Assembly: GCF_036021035.1 (NCBI RefSeq)
Contig: NZ_CP107930.1
Span: 4,922,006-4,986,005, forward strand
Length of the DNA stretch: 64,000 nt
Source of the DNA: Kineococcus sp. NBC_00420
Lineage (GTDB): Bacteria; Actinomycetota; Actinomycetes; Actinomycetales; Kineococcaceae
Direction of reading: 5' to 3'
Below are positions 11,074-20,696 of the stretch, one piece after another. The position numbers and the translations under genes were made by a program. Each line of letters starts with the position of its first letter. The first letter of the stretch is position 1. The notes below the pieces were generated by a model. That model was not told the DNA's origin. It did no database searches and worked only from the letters and a program-made list of their open reading frames with translations.

Positions 11074-12042
11074 GTGATCGACTTCCGATACCACGTCGTC
11101 TCGCTGGTGTCGATCTTCCTCGCGCTCGCCGTCGGGATCGTCCTGGGCGCCGGTCCGCTGAACGAGGGCATCTCGACGGGGATCACCGACCAGGTGAAGC
11201 AGCTGACCGCGGAGAAGAACCAGTTGCGCTCCGAACGCGACGCCGCGCTCACGGCCACCAAGGCGCAGGACAGCTGGGCCGAGGCTGTCACGCCGGCGTT
11301 GGTCGCCCGTCAGCTCGGTGGTCGCAGCGTCGCCGTCGTGGAACTCCCCGGTGCCGACTCCAGCCAGGTCGACGCCACCGTCGACGTCCTGGAGCAGGCG
11401 GGTGCGACCGTGTCCACGCAGGTCACGATCCAGAACAGCTGGATCGACCCCGCGAAGCAGAGCGACCGCGACGACGTCGCCGACGAGCTGACCGGTCAGC
11501 TGACCACGGCGCCGGCCACCGACGCCGGCACCGAGGACGTGCTCGCCGCGGAACTGGCCCGGGCCCTCGTCACCACCGAGCTCGCGCAGACCGGTCAGCC
11601 CGACGAAGGCGGTGCAGCGGTGCTGAAGACGCTGACCGACGCGGGCCTCGTCGAGGTCGACGGCGGAACCGACGCGAGCGGTCAACGGGCGACGCTCGCC
11701 CTGCTCGTCGGTGGGGCGCCCGACTCCGACGCCACCGACGCCCAGGTCACCAAGGACGACGCGGCCTGGGTCGCGCTCGCCCGCGAGCTCGACGCCGCCA
11801 GTGCGGGCGCGCTGCTCGCGGGTCCGCCCGAGGCGGCCGCCGACGGTGGACCGGTCGCGGCGCTGCGTTCCGACAAGGACGTCGCGGCCACCGTCAGCGG
11901 GGTCGACGACCTCGACTCCCCGATCGGGCGGGTCAACGTCGTCCTCGGGCTGCGCCAGCAGCTGTCCGGAGGCGCGGGCCAGTACGGGACCGCGGGCTCC
12001 GCCGACGCCGTCTCCCCGCAGCTGCCGGCGGCACCGCAGTGA
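11074..12042 (+). CDS. steB: SteB / MctB-like envelope protein
   Basis: A 322-residue protein with one N-terminal membrane helix (about residues 7-27, VVSLVSIFLALAVGIVLGAG), then a coiled-coil (about 32-65) and a mostly extracytoplasmic domain. The opening IDFRYHVVSLVSIFLAL is typical of the family annotated as copper transporter MctB in mycobacteria (Rv1698) and as SteB in corynebacteria. The partner gene steA lies immediately upstream, so the cell-separation role is more likely here than copper transport; that is inference. The stop overlaps the next start by 4 nt. Confidence 0.85.
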   Translation: MIDFRYHVVSLVSIFLALAVGIVLGAGPLNEGISTGITDQVKQLTAEKNQLRSERDAALTATKAQDSWAEAVTPALVARQLGGRSVAVVELPGADSSQVDATVDVLEQAGATVSTQVTIQNSWIDPAKQSDRDDVADELTGQLTTAPATDAGTEDVLAAELARALVTTELAQTGQPDEGGAAVLKTLTDAGLVEVDGGTDASGQRATLALLVGGAPDSDATDAQVTKDDAAWVALARELDAASAGALLAGPPEAAADGGPVAALRSDKDVAATVSGVDDLDSPIGRVNVVLGLRQQLSGGAGQYGTAGSADAVSPQLPAAPQ

Positions 12043-12899
12043 ACGGCGCCTCGACACCGCGCTCCGCGCTGGCGCTCACCGCAGCCCGCGGGGCGGGTCG
12101 ACGCCTCGGCGCGCTGCTGCGGGACCACCCGCCGGCGGGGGCAGGGCGTTGGGACCGCCGGAACCACCGCGGAGCAACCGTCACCCTGCTCGAGGGGCCC
12201 ACCGCGGCCCTCGCCGTCGCCACCGGGTCGTTGGCCTCCCGACCGCCGTACCGGGTCGCGGGAGTCGTCGCGGCCCTCGGTGCGGGGGCCTTCGGCGCGT
12301 TGGACGACCTCACCGAACGGGCCGGGGACCGGGACGCCGGTGCGCGTGGTCTCCGCGGTCACCTCGAGGCGCTGCGCCGGCGTCGTGTCACCACGGGGGC
12401 CTGGAAGGTGCTGGGCATCGGCGCGACCGGGCTCGCCGCCGCGGTGGTGGCCGATCGTCCCCGCACGGCCGGGCAGGCCTTCGACACCCTCCTCGGTGGT
12501 GCCCTGGTGGCGGGCAGCGCCAACCTCCTGAACCTCTTCGACCTGCGCCCGGGGCGCGCGGCGAAGGTCGCGACGGTCGTGGCCGTGTCGCTGGCCGTGG
12601 GAGCCCCCGGCAGTGCCGGTGCGGCGGCGGCCCGCCCCTGCGCGGCCGCCGTCCTGGGCGCCTGCTCGGCCGTCCTGCCCGACGACCTCGCCGGGCGCAG
12701 CATGCTCGGCGACACGGGCGCGAACGCCCTCGGCGGGGTCCTCGGCGTCGCCGCGCTCGCCCGGTGGGAACGGCCTGGTCGCTGTCTGGCCCTGGCCACC
12801 GTGGTGGGGCTGACCCTGGCCTCGGAACGGATCAGCTTCAGCCGGGTCATCGAGTCCGTACCGGTGCTGCGGGAGCTCGACCGCCTCGGCCGTCCGTGA
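12039..12899 (+). CDS. MraY/WecA-like phospho-glycosyl transferase
   Basis: A 286-residue hydrophobic protein. Motifs fit polyprenyl-phosphate N-acetylhexosamine-1-phosphate transferases: an Asp-Asp pair in FGALDDL (about residue 90), the metal-binding NLLNLFDLRPGRA (about 164-176) and MLGDTGANALGGVLG (about 225-239). At least seven membrane segments are likely. It is shorter than MraY (about 360) or WecA, and the first loops are reduced. Followed directly by a MurJ-like flippase and a GT4 glycosyltransferase, it probably starts a lipid-linked glycan; the sugar is unknown. Confidence 0.75.
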   Translation: MNGASTPRSALALTAARGAGRRLGALLRDHPPAGAGRWDRRNHRGATVTLLEGPTAALAVATGSLASRPPYRVAGVVAALGAGAFGALDDLTERAGDRDAGARGLRGHLEALRRRRVTTGAWKVLGIGATGLAAAVVADRPRTAGQAFDTLLGGALVAGSANLLNLFDLRPGRAAKVATVVAVSLAVGAPGSAGAAAARPCAAAVLGACSAVLPDDLAGRSMLGDTGANALGGVLGVAALARWERPGRCLALATVVGLTLASERISFSRVIESVPVLRELDRLGRP

Positions 12900-14515
12900 C
12901 GCCGAAGGTCCGCTCCGTCGCCGCCGCGGCGGCGTCGGTCGCCCTGTTGACGGTCTTCGCCCGCCTCGCGGGGTTCGGCCGGATCCTCGCCTTCAGCCAG
13001 ACCGTCGGTGACACCTGTCTCGGCACCGCCTACCAGACCGCCAACCAGGTCCCCAACGTCCTCTTCGAGGTCGTGGCGGGAGGGGCGCTGGCGGGGGTCC
13101 TGGTGCCGCTGTTGTCCTCCCGGCTCGCCTCGGGGGACGAGCGGCAACGCGCCGACGCGTCCCGGACGGCGTCGGCCGCGCTCACCTGGAGCGTCCTCGT
13201 CCTCGTCGTCGTCGCCGGGCTCACGGCGTTGCTGGCGCGGCCCGTCATGGGGCTGCTGCTGCGTGGCGGCTCCGTCGAGGGGTGCGGGGACTCGTTGCTG
13301 CGCATCGGCACCGTCATGTTGTGGGTCTTCCTGCCGCAGGTCCCGCTGTACGCCGTCGCCGTCGTCTTCGCCGGGGTCCTGCAGGCCCAGCAACGCTTCA
13401 CCGCCCCGGCCGCCGCGCCCCTGGTCTCCAGCCTGGTCGTCGGCCTCGCCTACCTGGTCGTCGGCTGGATGGTCCCGGCCGCGGTCGTCCGCGGGAACCT
13501 GGCCGCGGTCCCCGACCGGGCCGTGGCGGTGCTCGCCGGGGGGACCACCCTCGGGGTCCTCGTGCTGGCCCTCGCGCACGCTCCGGCCCTGCGCAGCGCC
13601 GTCCGCTGGCGCCCGACCCTGCGCCCGACCCCCGGCGACGGGTCCCGGTTGCGTTCGCTCGCCCTGTCCGGACTCGCCGTCCTGCTCGCCCAGCAGGTGG
13701 TGACCATCGCGATCACGGTGGCCGCGAACGACGGCGCGACCGGTGCGGTGAACCGCTGGAGCTACGCCTGGGCGATGTTCCTGCTGCCCTACGCCGTGCT
13801 CGCCGTTCCCGTCGCCACCGCCGTCTTCCCACGCCTCTCGCGCGCGGCGGAAGGGGCCCGCGAGGACTTCGCGACGATCCTCGCGCCCGCGGTGCGCGTC
13901 GTCCTGCTGGTCAGCTCGCTCGGGGCCGCTGCCCTCGCGGCCGTCGCCGCGCCGGTCGCCGTCGTCTTCGTCGCGAGTCGTGTCGGGTCCGGGCAGTCCG
14001 GGGACCTCGCGGCGGCACTGGTCCTCTTCGCGCCGGGACTGCTGGGCTACGGACTCGTCGCCCTGCTGACCCGGGCGCTCTACGCCCTCGGCGAGGGGCG
14101 CTCCGCGGCGACCGGCACGGTGGCCGGCTGGGTCGTCGTCCTCATCGGCGTCGTCGTCCTGCCGGCGGTGCTGCCCGACGAGCGCGTCGTGAGCGCGCTC
14201 GCCCTCGCGCACACCCTCGGGCTCACCGTGGCCGGGGTCCTGCTGCTGCGCGCCGTCCACCGCGCAGCCGGACCCGGATCCCTCACCGGGCTCGTCCGCG
14301 TCGTCGTCGCCTCGCTGCTCTCGGCGTTCGCGGGCGGGCTCGTGGGCGGGCTGGTCGGGGCCCGGGTCGGCGTGCACGGGATCGCGGGCGAGGTCGCCCT
14401 CGGCGTCGGCGTCGGCGTGCTCGCCGTCCTCGTCTGGGCGCTCGTGGCCCGGTTCACCGCCCCCACCGACGTCCGTGCGCTCACGGGCACCCTGCGGCGC
14501 GTCGTGCGCCGCTGA
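12896..14515 (+). CDS. murJ: MurJ/MviN-like lipid flippase
   Basis: A 539-residue polytopic membrane protein of the MOP superfamily with about 14 predicted membrane helices. The N-terminal pattern (LLTVFARLAGFGRILAFSQ, then YQTANQVPNVLFEVVAGGAL) is the usual MurJ/MviN signature. MurJ moves lipid II across the membrane. Because it stands next to a MraY-like transferase and a GT4 enzyme rather than in the dcw cluster, this copy may serve another lipid-linked glycan or work with SteA/SteB at the septum. GTG start overlaps the previous stop by 4 nt. Confidence 0.82.
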   Translation: MTPKVRSVAAAAASVALLTVFARLAGFGRILAFSQTVGDTCLGTAYQTANQVPNVLFEVVAGGALAGVLVPLLSSRLASGDERQRADASRTASAALTWSVLVLVVVAGLTALLARPVMGLLLRGGSVEGCGDSLLRIGTVMLWVFLPQVPLYAVAVVFAGVLQAQQRFTAPAAAPLVSSLVVGLAYLVVGWMVPAAVVRGNLAAVPDRAVAVLAGGTTLGVLVLALAHAPALRSAVRWRPTLRPTPGDGSRLRSLALSGLAVLLAQQVVTIAITVAANDGATGAVNRWSYAWAMFLLPYAVLAVPVATAVFPRLSRAAEGAREDFATILAPAVRVVLLVSSLGAAALAAVAAPVAVVFVASRVGSGQSGDLAAALVLFAPGLLGYGLVALLTRALYALGEGRSAATGTVAGWVVVLIGVVVLPAVLPDERVVSALALAHTLGLTVAGVLLLRAVHRAAGPGSLTGLVRVVVASLLSAFAGGLVGGLVGARVGVHGIAGEVALGVGVGVLAVLVWALVARFTAPTDVRALTGTLRRVVRR

Positions 14516-14531
14516 GCCAAGGAGAACCCTC

Positions 14532-15590
14532 GTGTCGAACGGTCCCGTCGTGTTCGTCCTCGCCAGCAGCGCCGGAGGAGTCGGCCGCCACGTCGTCCAG
14601 CTCTGCGCCGGACTGCGCGCGGACGGCGTCGACGTCCGTGTCGCGGCGCCCGCGGAGACGTTGCGGCGCTTCGCCTTCGACGCGGCGACCACGGCCGTGG
14701 AGATCGGCGCGAGCCTCGACCCGGTCCGGGACCTGCGAGCGGTCGCGGCGCTGCGTGCGGCGCTGCGCGCGGCTCCCGGGGCGCTGGTCCACGCCCACGG
14801 GGTGCGGGCCGGGCTCGTCGCGGCGCTCGCGGTCGGGCGACGGACCCCGTTCGTGGTGACCCTGCACAACGCCGTCCTCGGTGCGGGGCCGCGCGCACGG
14901 CTCGGCCTGGGCGTCCTGCGCGTCGTCTGCCGTCGGGCCGACGTCGTCCTCGGGGTCTCGGAGGACCTGGTGCAGATCGCCCGGGCGCTGGGGGCGCGGA
15001 CCGCCGAACGCGCCCTCGTGCCCGCACCGGAACTCCCGGCGGGGGAGGCGACCCGGGGGCGCGCCGTCCTGGGGGAGGGCCCGGTCGCCCTGGCGGTCGC
15101 CAGGCTCGCCCCGCAGAAGGGGCTGCCGACGCTGCTGGACGTCGCCGCCCGGCTCACCCTCGGGCGCATCGTCGTCGTGGGGGACGGGCCGCTGCACGAC
15201 GAGCTCGCGGCCCGGGTCCGCGACGAGCGGCTCCCCGTCACGCTGGTCGGTCGACGCGACGACGTGGCCGACCTGCTGGCCGCCGCCGACGTCGCCCTGA
15301 GCACGAGCCTCTGGGAGGGCCAGCCGGTCTTCGTCCAGGAGGCCCTGCGGGCGGGGGTGCCGGTGGTGGCGACCGACGTCGGTGGCACCCGGGAGGTCAC
15401 GGGGGACGCCGCCGTCCTGGTGCCCGTGGGAGACCCCAGGGCGTTCGCGGACGCCTTGGACGCCCTGCTGGGTGATCCGGCTGCGCGGGAGGACCGTGGA
15501 CGCCGCTCCGCGGCCCGTGCGGCCCGGCTGCCGGACGCGGCGGCGGCGCTCGCCCAGGTCCGCGGGGTCCACGACCGTCTCCGGTCCTGA
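14532..15590 (+). CDS. GT4-family glycosyltransferase
   Basis: A 352-residue GT-B fold glycosyltransferase. The N-terminal Gly-rich loop is [13 protein letters not shown] (about 12-24), the donor-site region begins [17 protein letters not shown] (about 192-208), and the E-x7-E motif is EGQPVFVQE (about 263-271), followed by [14 protein letters not shown]. This is the pattern of retaining GT4 enzymes that use nucleotide sugars. Start GTG 14532 follows AAGGAGAA. It is probably the last enzyme in the steA-to-GT4 envelope run; acceptor and sugar are unknown. Confidence 0.85.
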   Translation: MSNGPVVFVLASSAGGVGRHVVQLCAGLRADGVDVRVAAPAETLRRFAFDAATTAVEIGASLDPVRDLRAVAALRAALRAAPGALVHAHGVRAGLVAALAVGRRTPFVVTLHNAVLGAGPRARLGLGVLRVVCRRADVVLGVSEDLVQIARALGARTAERALVPAPELPAGEATRGRAVLGEGPVALAVARLAPQKGLPTLLDVAARLTLGRIVVVGDGPLHDELAARVRDERLPVTLVGRRDDVADLLAAADVALSTSLWEGQPVFVQEALRAGVPVVATDVGGTREVTGDAAVLVPVGDPRAFADALDALLGDPAAREDRGRRSAARAARLPDAAAALAQVRGVHDRLRS

Positions 15591-15626
15591 TCGCGCGGCG
15601 CGGCGGCGAGGAGGCCGTGCGTCCGG

Positions 15627-15632
15627 TACGCT
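15627..15632 (+). promoter_or_regulatory. -10 hexamer for leaderless pyrG
   Basis: TACGCT lies 8 nt upstream of GTG 15641. The alternative GTG at 15617 has GAGGAGG only 2 nt away, too close for normal ribosome binding, which favours the leaderless start. Confidence 0.45.
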
Positions 15633-15640
15633 CGAACTCC

Positions 15641-17359
15641 GTGGCGAACCGCAGCACTCCCGAGTCCCCCACCCAGCACGTCTTCGTGACCGGGGGTGTG
15701 GCCAGCTCCCTCGGGAAGGGGCTCACGGCCTCCAGCCTCGGCCGACTCCTCCGGGCCCGTGGCCTGCGGGTGGCGATGCAGAAGCTCGATCCCTACCTCA
15801 ACGTCGACCCCGGCACGATGAACCCGTTCCAGCACGGCGAGGTCTTCGTGACCGACGACGGTGCCGAGACGGACCTCGACATCGGCCACTACGAACGCTT
15901 CCTCGACGTGCGTTTCGACGCCTCCGCGAACGTGACCACCGGCCAGGTGTACTCGTCGGTGATCGCCAAGGAACGTCGTGGCGAGTACCTCGGCGACACC
16001 GTCCAGGTCATCCCGCACATCACCAACGAGATCGTCGACCGGATGCGGGCCCAGGCCCGCGACGACATCGACGTGATCATCACCGAGGTCGGCGGGACCG
16101 TCGGCGACATCGAGTCGCTGCCGTTCCTCGAGGCCGCCCGCCAGGTGCGGCAGCGCCTCGGCCGCGACAACGTGTTCTTCGTCCACGTGTCCCTGGTGCC
16201 CTACATCGGTCCCAGCGGAGAGCTCAAGACGAAACCCACCCAGCACTCCGTCGCGGCCCTGCGCAGCATCGGCATCCAGCCCGACGCCATCGTCTGCCGC
16301 GCCGACCGGGAGATCCCCGAAGGCGTCAAGCGGAAGATCGCCTCCATGTGCGACGTCGACGACGAGGCCGTGGTGGCCGCGATCGACGCGCCCTCGATCT
16401 ACGACATCCCGAAGGTCCTGCACCGCGAGGGTCTCGACGCCTACCTCGTCCGCAAGCTCAACCTGAGCTTCCGCGACGTCGACTGGACCACCTGGGACGA
16501 CCTGCTGCGTCGCGTGCACAACCCGCGTCGCCACGTCGAGATCGCCCTCGTGGGCAAGTACATCGACCTTCCCGACGCCTACCTCTCGGTCACCGAGGCG
16601 TTGCGCGCCGGTGGTTTCGCCGAGGACGCGAAGGTCGACATCCGGTGGGTGGCGGCCGACGACTGCGCCACCCAGGAGGGTGCGCAGAAGCAGCTGCACG
16701 GGGTCGACGCGATCTGCGTCCCGGGCGGTTTCGGGGTGCGCGGCATCGAGGGCAAGCTCGGTGCGCTGCGCTGGGCCCGCGAGAACGGTGTCCCGACGCT
16801 CGGTCTCTGCCTCGGTCTGCAGTGCATGGTGATCGAGTACGCGCGCAACGTCGCCGGCCTGCGGAACGCGAGTTCCACGGAGTTCGAGCCCGACGCGAAG
16901 CACCCGGTCATCGCGACGATGGCCGAGCAGCGCGAGATCGTCTCCGGTGACGGCGACATGGGCGGCACCATGCGCCTCGGGTCCTACGAGGCGGTCCTCC
17001 AGCAGGGTTCCGTCGTGGCGACCACCTACGGCAGCGAGCGGATCTCGGAGCGCCACCGTCACCGCTACGAGGTGAACAACTCCTACCGCGACCAGCTGTC
17101 GAAGAAGGGCCTCGTCTTCTCGGGCACCTCCCCCGACCGCGAACTCGTCGAGTTCGTGGAACTGCCCGCCGACGTCCACCCGTACTACGTCGGGACCCAG
17201 GCCCACCCGGAGTTCAAGTCGCGCCCGACCCGGGCGCACCCGCTGTTCTCCGGTCTCGTCGCGGCGGCTCTGCGTCGTCAGCGCGAGGGGCAGCTCATCG
17301 ACGTGGACCCGCAGCCCGCGGAACCCGTGACCGAGCAGCTCTCGGACGTGACGGCATGA
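15641..17359 (+). CDS. pyrG: CTP synthase
   Basis: A 572-residue enzyme that aminates UTP to CTP using glutamine and ATP. The synthase domain opens with [20 protein letters not shown], and the metal/UTP site [17 protein letters not shown] is intact. The C-terminal class I glutaminase has the nucleophile Cys near residue 389 in [11 protein letters not shown] and the His-Glu pair in [12 protein letters not shown]. Length is somewhat over the usual 545 because of a short C-terminal tail. The downstream Nudix gene overlaps by 4 nt, the same order as in M. tuberculosis (pyrG-Rv1700). Confidence 0.97.
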   Translation: MANRSTPESPTQHVFVTGGVASSLGKGLTASSLGRLLRARGLRVAMQKLDPYLNVDPGTMNPFQHGEVFVTDDGAETDLDIGHYERFLDVRFDASANVTTGQVYSSVIAKERRGEYLGDTVQVIPHITNEIVDRMRAQARDDIDVIITEVGGTVGDIESLPFLEAARQVRQRLGRDNVFFVHVSLVPYIGPSGELKTKPTQHSVAALRSIGIQPDAIVCRADREIPEGVKRKIASMCDVDDEAVVAAIDAPSIYDIPKVLHREGLDAYLVRKLNLSFRDVDWTTWDDLLRRVHNPRRHVEIALVGKYIDLPDAYLSVTEALRAGGFAEDAKVDIRWVAADDCATQEGAQKQLHGVDAICVPGGFGVRGIEGKLGALRWARENGVPTLGLCLGLQCMVIEYARNVAGLRNASSTEFEPDAKHPVIATMAEQREIVSGDGDMGGTMRLGSYEAVLQQGSVVATTYGSERISERHRHRYEVNNSYRDQLSKKGLVFSGTSPDRELVEFVELPADVHPYYVGTQAHPEFKSRPTRAHPLFSGLVAAALRRQREGQLIDVDPQPAEPVTEQLSDVTA

Positions 17360-18030
17360 GCTTCCCGGAGGAACTGCAGGTTCCCCTCGTCGACGGGGCG
17401 GAGCTGTCGGACGCACCGGCGCAGCGTCGCCTCGCGGGCAGCGAGGTCGTCTTCGCCGGGCACGTCTGGGACGTGGTGAGCGAGACGGTGGAGCTCACCG
17501 ACGGTTCCCCGGTCGTGCGTGACGTCCAGCGCCACCCGGGTGCGGTGACCATCCTGGCTCTCGACGACGACGAGAACGTCCTGTTCATCAAGCAGTACCG
17601 TCACCCGGTCCGCCGGGAGTTGTGGGAACTGCCGGCCGGGCTGCTCGACGTCGCCGGCGAGGCGCCCCTGCTGGCGGCGCAGCGCGAACTCGCCGAGGAG
17701 GCCGACCTCGTCGCCTCCGACTGGGCCGTCCTGGTGGACTGGTTCAACTCGCCGGGAGGTTCCAGCGAGGCGAACCGCGTCTACCTCGCCCGCGGGTTGT
17801 CCGCGGTGGCGCCGGCGGACCGGCACGTGCGCGAGGACGAGGAGAAGGACCTCGTCCCCGTCCGCGTCCCGTTGGCTCAGGCCGTGGACGCGGTGCTCTC
17901 CGGTCGTTTCGCGAACCCGGGCAGCGTCATCGGGGTGCTCGCCCTGCAGGCGGCCAGGGCGAGCGGCCTGGACGCGCTGCGCCCGGCCGACGCTCCCTGG
18001 CCGACCGGGCTGCTGCGACCGCAGGGGTAG
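17356..18030 (+). CDS. Nudix hydrolase, ADP-ribose pyrophosphatase-like
   Basis: A 224-residue Nudix protein. The Nudix box runs from about residue 94 ([19 protein letters not shown], then AEEADL), matching GX5EX7REUXEE, with Ala/Asp in place of the final Gly. The preceding WELPAG and the later FNSPGGSSE (about 130-138) are typical of ADP-ribose/ADP-sugar pyrophosphatases. It probably splits ADP-ribose to AMP and ribose-5-phosphate in the cytoplasm. ATG overlaps the pyrG stop. It meets the chemoreceptor gene tail to tail with only 3 nt between them and no visible terminator. Confidence 0.9.
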   Translation: MSFPEELQVPLVDGAELSDAPAQRRLAGSEVVFAGHVWDVVSETVELTDGSPVVRDVQRHPGAVTILALDDDENVLFIKQYRHPVRRELWELPAGLLDVAGEAPLLAAQRELAEEADLVASDWAVLVDWFNSPGGSSEANRVYLARGLSAVAPADRHVREDEEKDLVPVRVPLAQAVDAVLSGRFANPGSVIGVLALQAARASGLDALRPADAPWPTGLLRPQG

Positions 18031-18033
18031 TCC

Positions 18034-18957
18034 TCAGGAACCCCGGACGGTCGCGACGAAACCGCCGACCTGCTGCTGCAGGAGGCCGGCGATCTCCGAC
18101 AGTCCGGTGGTTCCGCCCCCACCGGAGACGGCGTCGGTGATGGCGCCGACCTCGGCGTCCATGCTCTCGATCCGGGCGGCGACACCCTCGATGACGGCCA
18201 CGGCCTCCTCGGTGGCCTGCTGGCTCGCCGCCACCTGCGCGGCGATGACCGAGTTGGACTGGGCGGCCTGGTCGGCGAGGCGCTTGACCTCTTCGGCCAC
18301 AACGGCGAACCCCGCCCCGGCCGGCCCGGCGCGCTCGGCCTCGATGGTCGCGTTCAGCGACAGCAGACGGGTCTGCGCGGCGACCTTCTCGATGAGCTTC
18401 ACGGCCTCCTCGATGCGCGAGGACGCCTCGCGCAGCGATCCGACCGTCGCGACGGCCCGTTGGACCTGCTCGACGGCGTCGCGGGCCGTGCGGGCGAGCT
18501 CGGCGGCCCCGGCCCCGGCGCTGGTGGCCCCGGCGCTCACCTGCTCGGAGGCCCCGAGGACGGTGGACTCCAGTTCGTCGGCGAGGGCGAGGCGACTGGC
18601 GGTCGCCTGGTCCAGCTCGGCGCCGGCGGTCGCGCTGGCGCGGCGCGCGGCGTCGATGACCTGGGCACCGTTGCGGAACGCGCCCCGGGTGCCGCCGAGG
18701 AGGAAGCGGCGGTGGAACCGGCCCTCGCTGGCCGCCGTCAGCGTCGCGGACGCGTCGCGGACGAAGGCGTCGGTCATGTCGAGCTGGTGGTTGAAGGCGG
18801 TGCGCAGCTCGACCAGCACGGCGTCGTCCCCGAGGTAGGGCACGCGAGCCTCCAGGTCGCCCGCGGCGGCCCGTCCGGCGACGGCCGCGACGGTGCGCAG
18901 GACGTCGTCGTGCGTGCGGCCGGTGGTGGCTGACGGCTTGCGTCGCAGCAGGTTCAC
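18034..18957 (-). CDS. soluble methyl-accepting chemotaxis signalling protein
   Basis: A 307-residue protein with no membrane helix. Residues about 15-110 form a helical linker region (ending GGTRGAFRNGAQVIDAARRA), and about 115-300 form the antiparallel coiled-coil signalling domain. The CheA/CheW contact tip is recognisable: AAQTRLLSLNATIEAERAG and GFAVVAEEVKRLADQAAQSN. It carries no sensor domain; the PAS domain is encoded by the gene directly upstream, whose stop overlaps this GTG start by 4 nt. Together they equal one Aer-like receptor split in two. It probably signals energy or redox state to the flagellar system. Confidence 0.88.
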   Translation of the reverse strand: MNLLRRKPSATTGRTHDDVLRTVAAVAGRAAAGDLEARVPYLGDDAVLVELRTAFNHQLDMTDAFVRDASATLTAASEGRFHRRFLLGGTRGAFRNGAQVIDAARRASATAGAELDQATASRLALADELESTVLGASEQVSAGATSAGAGAAELARTARDAVEQVQRAVATVGSLREASSRIEEAVKLIEKVAAQTRLLSLNATIEAERAGPAGAGFAVVAEEVKRLADQAAQSNSVIAAQVAASQQATEEAVAVIEGVAARIESMDAEVGAITDAVSGGGGTTGLSEIAGLLQQQVGGFVATVRGS

Positions 18958-19499
18958 GCGGCCACTCCTTCGGGACTGAGGGACCAGACGAACTCGTCGT
19001 AGGTCATCCCCGCGGTGTCGAGACGTTCGGTGAGGAGGGCACGGGAGGCGGCGACGGCCTCGGCGGGTCGGCTGAACCGGGCCTCGACGGCCAGCAGTTC
19101 GTCGTAGAGGCGGCGCACCGCGGTGAGGGCCGCGGGGACCGGGACCCGGCGGTTGGAGTGGTAGCCGAGCAGCTTCCCGTGGGCGTCGACGCTGGGGGTC
19201 ACGTGCGCCAGCACCCAGTAGTGCGCACCGTCGGCGGCCAGGTTCACGACGTAGGCGAAGATCTCGCTGCCGCTGCGCAGGGTCTCCCAGAGCAGGTCGA
19301 AGATCCCGCGAGGCATCCCGGGGTGCCGGATGATGTTGTGCGGCTGGCCCACGACCTCGCCCTCGGTCAGGGCGGACACGCGGAGGAAGACGTCGTTTGC
19401 GTAGGTGATGACCCCGCGCGCATCGGTCTTCGTCACGATCAGCTCGTCGTCGCCGAAGCGCCGTTCGACGCCGGTGGGTGAAGTTCTCGATGCTCGCAC
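18954..19499 (-). CDS. Aer-like PAS sensor protein
   Basis: A 181-residue protein. Residues about 18-125 are a PAS domain of the Aer type, with TDARGVITYANDVFLRVSAL and the characteristic HNIIRHPGMPRGIFDLLWET; such domains often bind FAD or another cofactor. Residues about 128-175 are helical and end just before the chemoreceptor gene, joined by a 4-nt overlap. The start at GTG 19499 lies about 8 nt from a possible sigma-28-type -10 element. The pair sits between nudix and xerD, where relatives have no receptor, so it is an accessory insertion. Confidence 0.85.
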   Translation of the reverse strand: MRASRTSPTGVERRFGDDELIVTKTDARGVITYANDVFLRVSALTEGEVVGQPHNIIRHPGMPRGIFDLLWETLRSGSEIFAYVVNLAADGAHYWVLAHVTPSVDAHGKLLGYHSNRRVPVPAALTAVRRLYDELLAVEARFSRPAEAVAASRALLTERLDTAGMTYDEFVWSLSPEGVAA

Positions 19500-19507
19500 G
19501 CAGGTGT

Positions 19508-19537
19508 GGTCGGCCGAACGGGTGAACGACTTGACCG
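19508..19537 (-). promoter_or_regulatory. possible motility (sigma-28-type) promoter
   Basis: On the minus strand GGTCAAGTCG (19537-19528) is followed after 11 nt by CGGCCGACC (19516-19508). This resembles actinobacterial flagellar/chemotaxis promoters with a TCAAG-like -35 and a GCCGA-like -10. It is placed to start a transcript at or next to the GTG of the PAS gene. Consensus recalled, not searched. Confidence 0.45.
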
Positions 19538-19593
19538 GATCCTTTCGTCCGGTCCCGGCGTGTGTCCCCGGTCACGGCGCGGTGCGCGCCCCG

Positions 19594-19599
19594 TAGGGT
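19594..19599 (+). promoter_or_regulatory. -10 hexamer for leaderless xerD
   Basis: TAGGGT with 6 nt to GTG 19606 and no Shine-Dalgarno sequence. It also lies in the divergent region shared with the PAS gene. Confidence 0.5.
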
Positions 19600-19605
19600 C
19601 GGAGC

Positions 19606-20637
19606 GTGTCCGCCCAGGTCCTCGCCGCTGCCCCCGGTGACTCCGGGGAACCCCGCGAGGCGAGCGCTCTGCAGGCGGCGGTCCGGGACTACCTCGCTCA
19701 CCTGCAGGTGGAACGCGGCCTGTCCGCCAACACGCTGGGGGCCTACCGCCGTGACCTGGCCCGCTACGTGCGCTTCCTGGCCGGCCGGGGGATCACCGAT
19801 CCCCGTCAGGTCGACGAGGCGGCCGTGAGCGCGTTCGTCGTGACCCTGCGCACCGGCGAGGACGGCGCGGCGGTGCTCACGGCCAGTTCCACCGCCCGGG
19901 CGGCCTCCGCCGTCCGCGGGTGGCACCGGTTCCTGCACGCCGAGGGCCGCAGCGCCGACGACCCCTCGGTCCTGGTGCGACCACCGGCGCCACCGCGTCG
20001 CCTCCCCGCGGCGCTGACGGTGGAGGAGGTCACCCGGCTGCTCGACGTCGCGCGGTCCGGCGGTGACGGCGTGCAGTCGGCCGTGCCCTTGCGCGACGCC
20101 GCGCTGCTCGAGGTCCTCTACGGCTGCGGGGCGCGCATCAGCGAGGCCGTGGGGCTCGACGTCGACGACGCGATGCCCGAGGTGCTGGGTGAGACGGGCG
20201 TGGTCCGGTTGCGCGGCAAGGGGTCGAAGGAGCGGGTGGTCCCCATCGGGTCCTACGCCCGCACCGCGCTCGAGCAGTACCTCGTCCGATCCCGTCCGCA
20301 GCTGGTGGCCGCGGGGCGGGGGACACCCGCGTTGTTCCTCAACACCCGTGGCGGTCGGCTCTCGCGACAGAGTGCGTGGGCGGTGCTCCAGTCGGCGGCG
20401 CGTCGGGCGGGGATCACCCGGGCCGTCTCGCCGCACACGCTGCGTCACTCCTTCGCGACGCACCTGCTGCGGGGAGGGGCCGACGTCCGGGTGGTGCAGG
20501 AGCTGCTCGGTCACGCCTCGGTGGCGACGACGCAGGTCTACACCCTCGTCACGGCTGATTCGTTGCGCGAGGTGCACGCGGAGAGCCACCCACGTGCTCA
20601 CGACCCGTCCACCGCTCCACCACGCCCGGCGGACTAG
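19606..20637 (+). CDS. xerD: tyrosine recombinase XerD
   Basis: A 343-residue site-specific recombinase acting with XerC at dif to resolve chromosome dimers. The N-terminal SAM-like domain (about 22-115) contains [20 protein letters not shown]. The catalytic domain shows Arg ([10 protein letters not shown], about 177), Lys ([10 protein letters not shown]), [12 protein letters not shown] (about 277-288), LGH (about 301) and the nucleophile Tyr in TTQVYTLV (about 311). The N-terminal leader is about 20 residues longer than in E. coli. Position before parA matches M. tuberculosis Rv1701. Confidence 0.93.
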   Translation: MSAQVLAAAPGDSGEPREASALQAAVRDYLAHLQVERGLSANTLGAYRRDLARYVRFLAGRGITDPRQVDEAAVSAFVVTLRTGEDGAAVLTASSTARAASAVRGWHRFLHAEGRSADDPSVLVRPPAPPRRLPAALTVEEVTRLLDVARSGGDGVQSAVPLRDAALLEVLYGCGARISEAVGLDVDDAMPEVLGETGVVRLRGKGSKERVVPIGSYARTALEQYLVRSRPQLVAAGRGTPALFLNTRGGRLSRQSAWAVLQSAARRAGITRAVSPHTLRHSFATHLLRGGADVRVVQELLGHASVATTQVYTLVTADSLREVHAESHPRAHDPSTAPPRPAD

Positions 20638-20640
20638 GGT
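20635..20640 (+). promoter_or_regulatory. -10-like hexamer for parA
   Basis: TAGGGT contains the TAG stop of xerD. A transcript from here would have a leader of about 50 nt before the parA GTG at 20697. Confidence 0.35.
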
Positions 20641-20696
20641 CACCCGCAGAGACACACCCGTCACACGCCCACGACTGCCCGAGGAAGTGCCCCGCC

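Noticed and set aside
12359-17416. A very long open frame (over 1600 codons) on the minus strand opposite steB-to-pyrG
   Set aside because: It is a by-product of extreme GC and codon bias on the plus strand, where several well-supported genes with clear motifs lie. The translation shows Arg/Gly/Asp-rich low-complexity and no domain.
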